DNA of 64,000 nucleotides from Zestomonas carbonaria (GCF_904061905.1 NZ_CAJFCI010000076.1:121549-185548), one strand, 5' to 3'. Shown: positions 7,707-16,803, counted from the stretch's first letter. Translations and numbers: made by a program. The notes: generated by a model from the sequence alone, not told the origin.

Positions 7707-7945
7707 AACATGACCTCCTTTCAAGCGATGTGATGAAGGGTTCCGCATTTCACTACTGATGGCCGGCCTCTGTGACCGGCACGGCGACACAGGAAGGACG
7801 TGCCGCGACCCTGCAGGCGTCAGACCCGGAACGGCTGGGTCCGTGCGGGGTGGCCGTCACGCAAGTGGCTGGCCAGAGCCCTTCCTGGAGCTTAGCGCCC
7901 GAAAACGGGGTTTGCCGCTATCGACCGGAGATGGCGGACAGGCGG

Positions 7946-8857
7946 CTAGCCTTCCTGTGTCTGCGGCGCCGCCTCGCGCCCGGCCAGCGAGCCGAGCGCG
8001 ATGGCCCCCAGGACCAGCGCCATGCCGAGCACCTGCCCCGGCGCCAACGCCTCGCCCAGCAGGCCGATGCCCACCAGGGCGGCGCCGACCGGCATCAGGC
8101 CGGTGAACAGTCCGGCGATATTGGCCGGCACCGCGCTGATCCCGCGATACCAGAGCAGGAACGACAGCACGCTGGCGCTGATCGCGTAGAACACCGTCCA
8201 GCCCCAGGTGCCGGCGCTCGGCCCCGTCCAGTCGAACGCCAGCGCTTGCGGCACGGCCAGCGGCAGGAACAGAAGCAGCCCGGCGAGGTTGACGCCGAAG
8301 GCCATGCACCAGGGATGCAGCGACAGCGCCAATCGCCGCGAATAGATGGCGAACAGCGCCTCGGCGAGCACCGCGCCACCCACCAGGGCGTTGCCGAGCA
8401 GGCTATCCGCCCCGCCCGCCCCGCCCGTCCCGCCGCCCAGCAGGTTGAGCACGGCGATACCTCCCACCGCCAGGGCGATGGCCAGCAGGCTGTGCGCCCC
8501 TACCCGCTCGCGCAGCCATAGCCAGGCGAGCAAGGCGATCACGCTCGGCGTGGCGCTGGTGATGATGCCGGCGCTGGTGGCGCTGGTATGCAGCACGCCG
8601 TAGAGCATGAACAGGCTGAACAGGAAGCAGCCGAAGAACGCCTGGAGGAACAACCCCCGCGCCGCCTGCACGTCCAGCCCGCGACGCACGCGCGGGCGCA
8701 GCATGCCTGGCAGCAGCACCAGGGTGGCGATGAGAAAGCGCAGGAAGGCGAACAGGAACACCGGCACTTCGGCCAGCACCAGCTTGCCGACGGCGATGTT
8801 TCCGCCGACCAGCAACATCGACAGGGCGAGACAGAAATAGGCGAATCCGAGCGGCAT
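7946..8857 (-). CDS. EamA/DMT-family transporter
   Basis: 303 residues with ten predicted membrane helices in two EamA repeats (about 5-135 and 150-290). Typical signatures are the first-repeat SATSAGIITSATPSVIALLAWLWLRERVG and the second-repeat PANIAGLFTGLMPVGAALVGIGLLGEAL. Members export metabolites or amino acids from the cytoplasm; the substrate here is unknown. Start chosen at the Met preceding PLGFAYFCLALSM, with a weak GGATG upstream; an alternative start lies 24 codons earlier. Confidence 0.88.
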   Translation of the reverse strand: MPLGFAYFCLALSMLLVGGNIAVGKLVLAEVPVFLFAFLRFLIATLVLLPGMLRPRVRRGLDVQAARGLFLQAFFGCFLFSLFMLYGVLHTSATSAGIITSATPSVIALLAWLWLRERVGAHSLLAIALAVGGIAVLNLLGGGTGGAGGADSLLGNALVGGAVLAEALFAIYSRRLALSLHPWCMAFGVNLAGLLLFLPLAVPQALAFDWTGPSAGTWGWTVFYAISASVLSFLLWYRGISAVPANIAGLFTGLMPVGAALVGIGLLGEALAPGQVLGMALVLGAIALGSLAGREAAPQTQEG

Positions 8858-9042
8858 ACCGGCAGCATCCTTGCGTGAGCCCCATGGCGGGACATCGGGC
8901 AAGGCTAGGCTATTCCGCCGCAATCTCAAGAACTCGCAGGATGCGCCGCGTGCACCGTTTCCCGCGTCTCGCCGGAAACAGCGGGGCTGCCGTCCTATCG
9001 GTGCGCGCGGCGCCCCCTACCAGAACGCCCCGGCGGCAGAGT

Positions 9043-9807
9043 TCACCCTTCGCGGCTCAACCAGCCCATCACCGCCCTGTTCAACCAGCTCGGCGAAAGC
9101 TGCCCCGACCAATACATCAGCTTGAACGACCAGCTCACCGGGCGATGCACCGCCGGGCCCCGGGCCTGCCTCCAGACCGCTTCAGCGATGTCCCCGGCCT
9201 TCAGCCTGACGCCCAGGCGGCGCAGGGTCGGCGGTTCGAAGCGCTGGTTGTCGACCATCGGCGTGCGCACGAACGGCGGCATCAGGTCGCCGACCCGGAT
9301 GCCATGCCGGCGCCACTCCAGATCCAGCGCCTCGGTCAACCCGCGCACGGCGAACTTGGAAGCCGAGTAGCTGGCCATGTGCGGCGTGCCGTACAGGCCG
9401 GAAGCCGAGCCCATGTTGATCACCTGCGCGCCCGGCGTGGCCTTGAGGTAGGCGAAGGCCGCATGGGTCGTCTGCAACAGGCCGCGCACGTTGATGTCGA
9501 GGATGCGCGCATGCTCGTCCAGGCCGATCTCCTCGAAATGGCCGAAGCGCAGCACGCCGGCGCAGTTGAACAGCAGGCGCAAGCGGCCGTCGTGACGGGC
9601 ACAGAACCCGGCCAGCGCCTGGCGCACGGCCTCCGCATCGGTGACGTCCACCGCCACGTACCAGGCGCCGTCCAGCTCGCCGGCCAGCCCGGCCAGCGCG
9701 TCCCGGTCGACGTCCAGCAGGCCGACCGCCCAGCCTCGCGAGTGGAACAGCCGTGCGGTCTCCGCCCCGATGCCCGAGGCGGCGCCGGTGATCAGGATGT
9801 TAGGCAT
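9043..9807 (-). CDS. Short-chain dehydrogenase/reductase
   Basis: 254 residues, classical SDR. NAD(P) binding at TGAASGIG (residues 7-14), NCAG (about 81-84), and catalytic Ser-Tyr-Lys in GSASGLYG...YSASK. A C-terminal extension (about 225-254, YWSGQLSPSWLNRAVMGWL) could be membrane-associated. Last gene of the run monooxygenase, esterase, SDR, overlapping the esterase by 8 bp. Together they could oxidise an alcohol to a ketone, insert oxygen to give an ester, and hydrolyse it. P. aeruginosa has a similar SDR/flavin-monooxygenase pair (around PA1537-PA1538, from memory). Confidence 0.92.
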   Translation of the reverse strand: MPNILITGAASGIGAETARLFHSRGWAVGLLDVDRDALAGLAGELDGAWYVAVDVTDAEAVRQALAGFCARHDGRLRLLFNCAGVLRFGHFEEIGLDEHARILDINVRGLLQTTHAAFAYLKATPGAQVINMGSASGLYGTPHMASYSASKFAVRGLTEALDLEWRRHGIRVGDLMPPFVRTPMVDNQRFEPPTLRRLGVRLKAGDIAEAVWRQARGPAVHRPVSWSFKLMYWSGQLSPSWLNRAVMGWLSREG

Positions 9808-10741
9808 CGGCGCGCCTCCGTTGCTGGTCGATGAACGCGGCGATCCGCGCCAGGGCCAGGTCGGCGCTGCGCAGCATGCCCGCGTGCGCCTGGAACACGT
9901 GCCAGAGCCCCGGATAGCGTTCCAGCGTCACCCTGACGCCAGCCGCCCGCGCCCGTTCGGCCAGACGCAGGCTGTCGTTGAGCAGCACCTCGTCCTCGGC
10001 GACCTGGATCAGCAGCGGCGGCAGCCCGGCCAGCTCGCCATACAGCGGCGACAGGCCGGGATCGCGGCGATCCAGATCCGGCGGGCAATACAAGGCGATG
10101 GCCTGGTCCATCCAGGACCGGTGCAGCAGCGGATCGCCAGCCGGCGGCTGGTGCAGGTGCTCGCCGGTGGCGTCGGTCAACGGCGACAGGCAGACCAGCC
10201 CGGCGGGCGGCGGCAGGCCCTCCTGGAGCAGGCGCAGCGTGGTGACCAGGGTCAGGTTGCCGCCGGCCGAGTCGCCGCCGATGAAGATCCGCTCCGGCCG
10301 GTGGCCGTTGTCCAGCAGCGCCCGGTACGCGGCCAACGCATCATCGCGGGCGGCCGGAAAGGGATGTTCCGGCGCCAGCCGGTAGTCCAGCGCGCACACC
10401 GCCAGGCGCCCACGTTTGGCCAGGCTGGCGCAGATGGAGCGGTGGGTGGACGGCCCGCCGATCAGGTAGGCGCCGCCGTGCAGGTAGAGCAGCACGCCGT
10501 CCTCGCCCTGCTCGGGCCGGTGCCACTCGCAGGGCCGTCCGGCCAGTTCGCCGGCCGTGCGGGTCACGCCGCGCGTCATCACTGGCGTCGCGGTCAGCAT
10601 GCGGAGCACCAGGCGCTGCCCGGCGATCGGCATGGGCGGCCGTACCAGGCCACGGAACAGCAGGCGCAAGGCGCCCCGCAGGATGGCGCGCAGCAGCGGC
10701 TGGTCCGGAGCGGGTGCGGTGAATTCAGCGGACGCATTCAT
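9800..10741 (-). CDS. Alpha/beta hydrolase of the hormone-sensitive-lipase family
   Basis: 313 residues. The oxyanion motif HGGAY (about residues 91-95) and nucleophile GDSAGG (about 160-165) define the HSL-type esterases; the remaining triad members are likely the Asp in AEDEVLLND and the His in LWHVF. Cytoplasmic, without signal peptide. It overlaps the monooxygenase end by 17 bp and the SDR start by 8 bp, so it is translationally coupled to both. The ATG at 10741 is preferred over a TTG nine bases upstream because CCGGAG is well spaced only for the ATG. Likely hydrolyses the ester made by the monooxygenase. Confidence 0.92.
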   Translation of the reverse strand: MNASAEFTAPAPDQPLLRAILRGALRLLFRGLVRPPMPIAGQRLVLRMLTATPVMTRGVTRTAGELAGRPCEWHRPEQGEDGVLLYLHGGAYLIGGPSTHRSICASLAKRGRLAVCALDYRLAPEHPFPAARDDALAAYRALLDNGHRPERIFIGGDSAGGNLTLVTTLRLLQEGLPPPAGLVCLSPLTDATGEHLHQPPAGDPLLHRSWMDQAIALYCPPDLDRRDPGLSPLYGELAGLPPLLIQVAEDEVLLNDSLRLAERARAAGVRVTLERYPGLWHVFQAHAGMLRSADLALARIAAFIDQQRRRADA

Positions 10742-12194
10742 AGTCGGCAAGCTCCGGGTGACGGGTCAGTTTGCGATAGGCGAAGGTGAAGCCGGGCCAG
10801 TTGTTGGTGTTCTTGCCGTCGGCGGTCTTGTACCAACTGGTGCAGCCCTGCTCCCACACGGTGTGGCGTACCTGATGCTGCAAGCGCCGGTTGAACTGCC
10901 GCTGCACCTCCGGCTTGACGTCGAGGTAGCGCAGGCCACGCTCGTCCAGCGCGCGCAGGCAACCAAGAACGTAGCTGAACTGGCTCTCCAGCATGTAGAG
11001 GATCGAGTTGTGGCCGAGGTTGGTGTTCGGCCCGTAGAGCACGAACAGGTTGGGGAAGCCGTTGACGCTGATGCCGAGGTAAGCCTCCGCGCCGTCCCGC
11101 CAGGCCTGGTTCAGCTCCAGGCCACCGCGCCCGGTGATGTGCATCGGCGCGAGGAAATCGGTGGCGGCGAAACCGGTGCCATAGATGATCGCGTCGACCT
11201 CCCGCTCCCGGCCATCGGCGCTGACCAGCCCGCGCTCGGTCACCTCGCGGATCGCGGTGTCGACCACTTCCACGTTGTCCCGCGCCAGCGCCGGGTAGTA
11301 GTCGTTGGAGATCAGGATGCGCTTGCAGCCCAGCGGATAGTCCGGCTCCAGGCGCCGGCGCAGCTCGCGGTCGGGAATGCCGCGCGCGAGGTGCTTGTGG
11401 AAGCTCAGGCGCATCATCTTCATCAACGGCGGGAACACGCTGAACGCCAACACCCGCGACTCGTGCTGGATGTACTTGAGCAGCCGGTCGACCTTCTGCA
11501 ACGCGGGGAAACGCTGCATCAACGCCAGCTCCCAGGGCCGGTAGGCGCGGTCCGGCTTGGGGATCACGTAGGCCGCCGAGCGCTGGAACAGGTGCAACCG
11601 CGCGACCTGCGGGGCGATCTGCGGCACGAACTGGATGGCACTGGCACCAGTGCCGACCACCGCCACACGCTTGCCGGCCAGGTCGTAGTCGTGGTTCCAG
11701 CGCGCCGAATGGAACACCTCGCCCTGGAAGCGCTCGATGCCCGGCAGGCGCGGATAGAGCGGCCGGTTGAGCTGGCCGCAGGCGCTCACCAGCGCCCGTG
11801 CGGCGAAGGTCTCGCCAGCGGTGCTGGTCACCCGCCACAGCCCCTCGGCTTCGTCGAACGCGGCACCGGCCACTTCGATGCCGAAGCGGATATGCCTGCG
11901 CAGCCCGTAGTCGTCGGCCAGTTGCCGCTGGTAGGCGTGGATTTCCGCCTGCGGCGCGTACTTGCGCGACCAGTCGGTCTTCGGCGCAAAGGAAAAGGAA
12001 TACAGGTGCGAAGGCACGTCGCAGGCCGCGCCCGGATAGCTGTTGTCGCGCCAGGTGCCACCGACCTCGCCGGCCTTTTCCAGGATCAGGAAATCGTCGA
12101 TGCCGGACTGCCGGAGCCGGATGGCCAGGCCTAGTCCACCGAAGCCGGCGCCGATGATCAGCACCCGCACGGGCGATGGGGAATTGTTGTGCAT
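10725..12194 (-). CDS. Flavin-containing (Baeyer-Villiger-type) monooxygenase
   Basis: 489 residues. FAD-binding GAGFGGLGLA (about 16-25), the Baeyer-Villiger fingerprint F-x-G-x3-H-x3-W seen as FQGEVFHSARW (about 156-166), and the NADPH-binding GTGASA just after. It should use NADPH and oxygen to insert an oxygen next to a ketone carbonyl, or oxygenate a heteroatom. First gene of a three-gene operon with esterase and SDR; GGGAGA precedes the ATG. The divergent AraC-type regulator 123 bp away is its likely controller. The substrate is unknown; homologous clusters act on long-chain or cyclic ketones. Confidence 0.93.
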   Translation of the reverse strand: MHNNSPSPVRVLIIGAGFGGLGLAIRLRQSGIDDFLILEKAGEVGGTWRDNSYPGAACDVPSHLYSFSFAPKTDWSRKYAPQAEIHAYQRQLADDYGLRRHIRFGIEVAGAAFDEAEGLWRVTSTAGETFAARALVSACGQLNRPLYPRLPGIERFQGEVFHSARWNHDYDLAGKRVAVVGTGASAIQFVPQIAPQVARLHLFQRSAAYVIPKPDRAYRPWELALMQRFPALQKVDRLLKYIQHESRVLAFSVFPPLMKMMRLSFHKHLARGIPDRELRRRLEPDYPLGCKRILISNDYYPALARDNVEVVDTAIREVTERGLVSADGREREVDAIIYGTGFAATDFLAPMHITGRGGLELNQAWRDGAEAYLGISVNGFPNLFVLYGPNTNLGHNSILYMLESQFSYVLGCLRALDERGLRYLDVKPEVQRQFNRRLQHQVRHTVWEQGCTSWYKTADGKNTNNWPGFTFAYRKLTRHPELADYECVR

Positions 12195-12317
12195 TGTTGT
12201 CTCCCAGGTTCTACGTGCCCCGAATCGATGTCCCGAGGCTGGAACCGATGCTAAGGAGTTGCCCCCCGGGTTGTTTATGGCATAGTCGGCCAAAAATTGT
12301 GAGTTCCGGACAAAGCC

Positions 12318-13316
12318 ATGCCTTGCCCTCGCCGTAGTGCCATCAGCGTGCAATTGCTCACCCAGTTCGGCCTCGACCACGGCCTGTCCATCGATGCCTG
12401 CCTGGCCGGCACCGGCCTGGACTGGCGCCTGCTGGCCGATCCCGGCGCCGAGGTCGATACCGAGCAGGAGTTGCAGTTGCTGCGCAACCTGGACCGACAC
12501 CTGGGTCCGCAACCCGGCATCGGCCTGGCGGCCGGGCGTCGCTATCAGCTCAACAGCTACGGCATCTGGGGTTTCGCCCTGCTCAGCAGCCCGACCTACA
12601 GGGACGCCGCCCGCCTCGGCCTGCGCTACCTGGACCTGACCTATGCCTTCCATGGCATGCGCCTGGAGGAGCATGGCGAAGAAGCGCACCTGCTGCTGGA
12701 CGACGACGGTGTGCCCGAGGACCTGCGCACCTTCCTCCTCGAACGCGACCTGGCCGGGATGCTGCAAGTGCAGCGCGAACTGTTCAATCGCGACCCGCCG
12801 GTCCTGCGCGTGGAACTGCGCCTGCCGGCTCCGCCGGATCCCCGCCCCTATGTCGAGGAGATCGGCGTGCTGCCGCTGTTCGACCGGCCGCACAACCGCT
12901 TCGTCTTCCCCCGCCATCTGCTCGACCTGCCGTTGGCCGGCGCCAGCCCGCAGACCGCGCAGTTGTGCGAGATGCAATGCCAGCAGTTGCTGGCCAAGCG
13001 CCAGCAGCGCGACGGCCTCGCCGGGCGGGTTCGCGGCCGGCTGCTGGAACGCCCCGGCCGCCTGCCGGACATGGAGCAGGTAGCAGCCAGCCTGCACATG
13101 ACCTCGCGCACCCTGCGCCGCCGCCTGGACGATGAAGGCACCAGCTTTCGCCTGCTACAGGAGGAAGTGCGCCAGGCACTGGCGGAGGAACTGCTGGCGC
13201 TCGGCAGCCTGACCCTGGAGGAGATCGCCGAGCGCCTGGGCTACAGCGAGGTGTCCAACTTCATCCACGCCTTCAAGCGCTGGAAGGGCGTGACGCCGCG
13301 GCGCTATCGGCCCTAG
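12318..13316 (+). CDS. AraC-family transcriptional regulator
   Basis: 332 residues. The first about 215 form the Arabinose_bd-type effector domain common in Pseudomonas regulators (ends in NRFVFPRHLLDLPL), and about 225-330 hold two helix-turn-helix units: LPDMEQVAASLHMTSRTLRR, then LEEIAERLGYSEVSNFIHAF and the family ending WKGVTPRRYR. Divergent from the monooxygenase operon, which it probably activates in response to an organic inducer. No ribosome-binding site is obvious before the ATG at 12318 (CCGGACAAAGCC). Confidence 0.92.
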   Translation: MPCPRRSAISVQLLTQFGLDHGLSIDACLAGTGLDWRLLADPGAEVDTEQELQLLRNLDRHLGPQPGIGLAAGRRYQLNSYGIWGFALLSSPTYRDAARLGLRYLDLTYAFHGMRLEEHGEEAHLLLDDDGVPEDLRTFLLERDLAGMLQVQRELFNRDPPVLRVELRLPAPPDPRPYVEEIGVLPLFDRPHNRFVFPRHLLDLPLAGASPQTAQLCEMQCQQLLAKRQQRDGLAGRVRGRLLERPGRLPDMEQVAASLHMTSRTLRRRLDDEGTSFRLLQEEVRQALAEELLALGSLTLEEIAERLGYSEVSNFIHAFKRWKGVTPRRYRP

Positions 13317-13338
13317 CGTGTGGGTTGTTTGGTTTAGT

Positions 13339-13362
13339 GGATCCCCGCGTGCGCGGGGATCC
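13339..13362. repeat. Perfect 24-bp palindrome (GGATCCCCGCG family)
   Basis: GGATCCCCGCG-TG-CGCGGGGATCC, with perfect 11-bp arms, followed by AATGAATAG. The same element recurs at 13473-13500, 22947-22966 and 41332-41359 with changed centres, always between genes. It is a dispersed palindromic family distinct from the GTAGGAGC REP. Lies after the AraC gene stop. Confidence 0.85.
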
Positions 13363-13406
13363 AATGAATAGCCAGGACCACGATCCGGGCCCTCTCGCTG
13401 CACCGG

Positions 13407-13430
13407 GATCGCCAGCAAGCTGGCTCCTAC
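13407..13430. repeat. Single REP unit
   Basis: GATCGCCAGCAAGCTGGC followed by TCCTAC, identical to the right arm of the doublet at 2137-2160. It sits between two GGATCCCCGCG palindromes, forming a mixed repeat cluster in the 244-bp gap between the convergent AraC and sulfatase genes. Confidence 0.88.
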
Positions 13431-13472
13431 AGAGCGGAGCCCCGACGCTGTCGCCGATCCGCGGCGTCTTGA

Positions 13473-13500
13473 TTGGATCCCCGCGTTCGCGGGGACCCAA
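13473..13500. repeat. Palindrome of the GGATCCCCGCG family
   Basis: Inverted arms of 13 bp (TTGGATCCCCGCG and CGCGGGGACCCAA, one mismatch) around TT. Second copy in the gap 13317-13560; the CAATGAA flank is shared with the copy at 13339. Confidence 0.82.
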
Positions 13501-13560
13501 TGAACAGCCCGGGAACCGCTCCGTGCATTCCACCGCCCTGGACAGGACGGCGGGCGGGTC

Positions 13561-15612
13561 TCACTTGCTGTCCTTCACCCCGGCGGTGTTGTCCAGCAGG
13601 CTCGTCGTGGCCGTTTGCAGGAAGGCTTCGAGATACTGCTTCAGCTTCGGATCGATCGCGCCGGTCTCGCGCTCGGCCTTCGGCTCGGCGCCAAGGCGAT
13701 AGCGGTACTGGCTCGGCTCGAAGTCCTTGGGCTGCACCAGGATGCGCTCGGCGGTAACGATGGCCACGGTCTGGTCGCTGCCGGACGGCTTGATCACGCC
13801 GATGCCGGTATCGCCTTCCGGCAGGTTCAGCAGGTCGCGTCCCCAGCACTGGTGGCGCGTCTCGCCGCCCAGGCGGCCCATGATGGTGGGCACCACGTCG
13901 ACCTGGGTACCGACGGTGTGGTTGACGCTGCCGAACTTCTCCTGCACGCCCGGCCCGATCAGCAGCAGCGGCACGTTGAAGCGGAACAGGTCCATCTCGG
14001 TGAGCTGCTGGTGGCCGCCGAAGCCGTGGTCGCCGACCAGCACGAACAGGGTGTCCTTGTAGTACGGCTCCTTCTTCACCTTGTCGAAGAACTGGCCGAG
14101 CGCCCAGTCGGCGTAGCGCATGGCGGTCAGGTGATCGTTGAGCCCGCCCTGGTCGGTGACCGGCTCCACCGGCAGGTTCTCGGGCAGCGCGTAGGGCGTG
14201 TGGTTGGAGAGGGTCTGCAGCAGCGCGTAGAACGGCTTGTCGGCGGGCATCCTGGCCAGCTCGGCGGCGCCACGGTCGAACATGTCCTGGTCGGAAACGC
14301 CCCAGGTCGGGTCCATGAACACCGGGTCGATGAAATCCTCGCGGCCGATGAAGCGGGTCATGCCCTGGTTGCTGAAGAAGCCGGACTGGTTGTCCCACTG
14401 GAAATTGCCGTTGTAGACGTACAGGTCGTCGAAGCCCCGCGCGCTGAGCTGCTGCGGCAGGCCGGAAAACTGGTGGGCGCCCTCGGGCATGCGCATCAGG
14501 TACTCGAAGCCCGGCAGGTTGGGGAAGCAGGCCATGGTGGCGAACATGCCCTGGTGGGTATGGGTGCCGTTGGAGAAGAAGCGGTCGAACAGCAACCCCT
14601 CCTTGGCCAGGCGATCGAAGTTCGGCGTGATGCCCTCGATCGGGCTGCCCAGCGCGCCGACGGAGTGGCCGGCGAAGCTTTCCATGAGGATCACCACCAC
14701 GTTGCGGATCGGCAGCGTGCCTTCGGCCGGCGGGGTGGAGTCACGACGGATCACCGCGCTGTCGGCGTCGACCAGCTTGTCGTGGGGCGTCAGCAGCATC
14801 TCGCGGGTCAGCGCGCGGGCCTGCTCGTCGGGCATGGTCGCCTTCCAGGCGTTGTCGCGATGGGCGCCGAAGTGGTGCTTGGCGGCGTCCGCCAGCGACA
14901 GGCTGGCGTTGAGGCCGAGGTGGTTGGCGAAGATCGAGTCGGTGGTGTAGGCATCGCCCCAACGCAGCGGCGGGCCCTGGCGCACATGGCCACGGGCGGC
15001 GATCACCGCTACCACCAGGCAGAGGAAGAACACCGTGCCGCGCATGTACCAGGGCGCGCCGTGGTGATGCGCGGCAACGACCCTGGGCCGGCTCGCCAGG
15101 TCGATACGCGCGAACAGCCAGTACAGCAGCCAGGTCGCCAGCGCCCAGGCCAGGAGGTAGCGGCCGACCGGGAAGCCGTTCCACAGCATGCTCGCCACGG
15201 TGCGCAGGTCTTCCTGGAAGTACTGGAACACCAGGCTGTTCAGGCGCTGGTGGAACTCGCGGTAGAAGTCCAGCTCGGTGATGCCGAGGAACAGGGTGAG
15301 GCTGGCGAAACCGGTCAGCCACAGCCGGTGGAAGCCACGCGCGACCATCGCCCGGTGGCTGAGCAGCGAGAGCAGCAGCGGAATGCAGGCGAACACCACC
15401 AGCCGCAGGTCGAAGCGCAGGCCGTTGAAGAACGCCTCGGCGAACACCGCCGCCGGGCTGTCGCCGATCAGGTCGCGGTTATAGGCCAGCAGCGCCACCC
15501 GCAGCAGCGTGTAGAGCACCAGCAGGGCCAGGCCGCTGTACAGGGTGAAGGTGAGATGGCTCTTGAGGGTGACGACGGTGGGCTGACGGTTCGGGACATC
15601 CGGTGAGGTCAT
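13561..15612 (-). CDS. LTA-synthase-like membrane sulfatase/phosphoglycerol transferase
   Basis: 683 residues. Five membrane helices occupy about residues 15-225, then a periplasmic alkaline-phosphatase-fold domain (about 300-640). Likely metal ligands and nucleophile: Glu311 (ILMESFAGHS), Thr352 (NGTHTHQG) and the late GDHGFGG. Gram-negative relatives transfer phosphoglycerol or phosphoethanolamine to periplasmic glucans or lipids; the acceptor here is unknown. The ATG at 15612 is the first Met before the membrane region; its ribosome-binding site is poor. Divergent from the molbindin gene. Confidence 0.88.
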   Translation of the reverse strand: MTSPDVPNRQPTVVTLKSHLTFTLYSGLALLVLYTLLRVALLAYNRDLIGDSPAAVFAEAFFNGLRFDLRLVVFACIPLLLSLLSHRAMVARGFHRLWLTGFASLTLFLGITELDFYREFHQRLNSLVFQYFQEDLRTVASMLWNGFPVGRYLLAWALATWLLYWLFARIDLASRPRVVAAHHHGAPWYMRGTVFFLCLVVAVIAARGHVRQGPPLRWGDAYTTDSIFANHLGLNASLSLADAAKHHFGAHRDNAWKATMPDEQARALTREMLLTPHDKLVDADSAVIRRDSTPPAEGTLPIRNVVVILMESFAGHSVGALGSPIEGITPNFDRLAKEGLLFDRFFSNGTHTHQGMFATMACFPNLPGFEYLMRMPEGAHQFSGLPQQLSARGFDDLYVYNGNFQWDNQSGFFSNQGMTRFIGREDFIDPVFMDPTWGVSDQDMFDRGAAELARMPADKPFYALLQTLSNHTPYALPENLPVEPVTDQGGLNDHLTAMRYADWALGQFFDKVKKEPYYKDTLFVLVGDHGFGGHQQLTEMDLFRFNVPLLLIGPGVQEKFGSVNHTVGTQVDVVPTIMGRLGGETRHQCWGRDLLNLPEGDTGIGVIKPSGSDQTVAIVTAERILVQPKDFEPSQYRYRLGAEPKAERETGAIDPKLKQYLEAFLQTATTSLLDNTAGVKDSK

Positions 15613-15843
15613 TGCAGAGCGTGATCCATGAGGTGGCGGTGAACGATGGGACCGGCCTGGGGCCGATGAAATTCCGCGATTGTCCCTTCCGCGCCGTGAA
15701 AAATTCGTCATGCCCGGAAACCCTGGGCGGCAGCCGTCTCCGTGCACCGAAGTCCCCACCACGACTTGACCGAACCGACAACGACGTCCAGACCTATTGG
15801 GCCGTCGCGCCATTCGCGACATTTCCCGGAACAGGAGCCCCCC

Positions 15844-16272
15844 ATGAAAGTCAGCGCCCGCAACGTCTTCAAGGGCACTATCAGCCGCCTGGTGACCGGA
15901 GCGGTCAACGCCGAAGTGGTCATCGGCCTGGCCGGCGGCGACAGCCTGGTCGCCATCGTCACCCTCGAGAGCGTGAAGAGCCTCGGCCTGGCCGTGGGCA
16001 AGGAGGCCGTGGCGCTGGTCAAGGCCCCCTGGGTGATGCTGATGACCGACGGCAGCGACATCCGCCTGTCCGCCCGCAACTGCCTGGCGGGCACGGTGGC
16101 CTCGGTGGAAGACGGCGCGGTGAACGCGGAAGTGGTGGTCACCCTGCCCGGCGGCAACCAGGTGACCGCCATGGTGACCCGCGACGCGGTGAAGGAACTG
16201 GGGCTGGCGCCAGGCGTGGCCGCGACTGCGGTGATCAAGGCCTCCCACGTGATCGTCGGCGTGCCGGCCTGA
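15844..16272 (+). CDS. Molbindin, tandem Mop (TOBE) domain protein
   Basis: 142 residues made of two about 67-residue Mop domains: ARNVFKGTISRLVTGAVNAEVVI and ARNCLAGTVASVEDGAVNAEVVV are the paired starts. Such di-Mop proteins form trimers that bind and store molybdate or tungstate oxyanions in the cytoplasm. AGGAG is well spaced before the ATG. No molybdate transporter or ModE regulator lies nearby, so it seems a stand-alone storage or buffering gene. The 231-bp upstream gap shows nothing else. Confidence 0.9.
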   Translation: MKVSARNVFKGTISRLVTGAVNAEVVIGLAGGDSLVAIVTLESVKSLGLAVGKEAVALVKAPWVMLMTDGSDIRLSARNCLAGTVASVEDGAVNAEVVVTLPGGNQVTAMVTRDAVKELGLAPGVAATAVIKASHVIVGVPA

Positions 16273-16308
16273 GACTTCCTCCCTGTCGCGGTTTTCCGGC
16301 CCGGCACA

Positions 16309-16335
16309 GGTCACAAACGCGGCGGCTGGTTCGTC
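16309..16335 (+). promoter_or_regulatory. ECF41-type promoter
   Basis: GGTCACA (16309-16315), 16 bp, then CGTC (16332-16335). This closely follows the TGTCACA-N16-CGTC type of promoter described for ECF41 sigma factors, with one mismatch in the upstream element. It lies 34 bp before the decarboxylase-like gene that precedes the ECF41 gene, so the sigma factor probably controls its own operon. Confidence 0.65.
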
Positions 16336-16369
16336 GAGTGGATGTCATCCCCTCGACCAGGAGTACACC

Positions 16370-16801
16370 ATGACCACCACGACCGCCGTGAACTACCAGC
16401 AAGTCATCCCCGACGTCCTCCAGGCCATGGGCCAGGTCCACGTTCATCTGGACGCCCACGGCCTGGACCGTCCCCTGCATCACCTCGTGCAGTTGCGCGC
16501 CTCGCAGCTCAACCAGTGCGCCTACTGCGTGAAGATGCACACCCGCGAGGCACGCGAGGATGGCGAGACCAGCCAGCGCCTGGACCGCCTGGTGGTCTGG
16601 GCGCATTGCGATGACTTCAGCCCGCGCGAGAAAGCCGCGCTGGCCTGGACCGAAGCCCTCACCCGGCTCGACGCCGCCACCGACTACGCCACGCTGCGCA
16701 CCACCCTGCGCGAGCACTTCAGCGAAGTGGAGATCGGCGCCTTGACCGCCACCGTGGCGATGATCAACCTGTGGAACCGCATCCAGGTATCGAGGCATTG
16801 A
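16370..16801 (+). CDS. Carboxymuconolactone decarboxylase/AhpD-like protein
   Basis: 143 residues with the AhpD-type redox motif C-x2-C-x3-H at Cys50, Cys53 and His57 (QCAYCVKMH). Members are peroxidase-like or decarboxylase-like helical enzymes. ECF41 sigma factors are usually encoded beside such genes (carboxymuconolactone decarboxylase, oxidoreductase or epimerase), as here, where the sigma gene starts 2 bp after the stop. AGGAG precedes the ATG. It is presumably the effector or target of the ECF41 regulon, with an unknown substrate. Confidence 0.92.
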   Translation: MTTTTAVNYQQVIPDVLQAMGQVHVHLDAHGLDRPLHHLVQLRASQLNQCAYCVKMHTREAREDGETSQRLDRLVVWAHCDDFSPREKAALAWTEALTRLDAATDYATLRTTLREHFSEVEIGALTATVAMINLWNRIQVSRH

Positions 16802-16803
16802 AG

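Noticed and set aside
10725..13097. 790-codon form of the monooxygenase reaching into the AraC gene
   Set aside because: The extra 301 codons are antisense to the AraC gene; the ATG at 12194 has a good ribosome-binding site and precedes the FAD loop at normal distance.
13615..15606. 663-codon frame opposite the LTA-synthase-like gene
   Set aside because: Antisense shadow; the minus-strand protein has clear membrane helices and sulfatase motifs, the plus frame has none.
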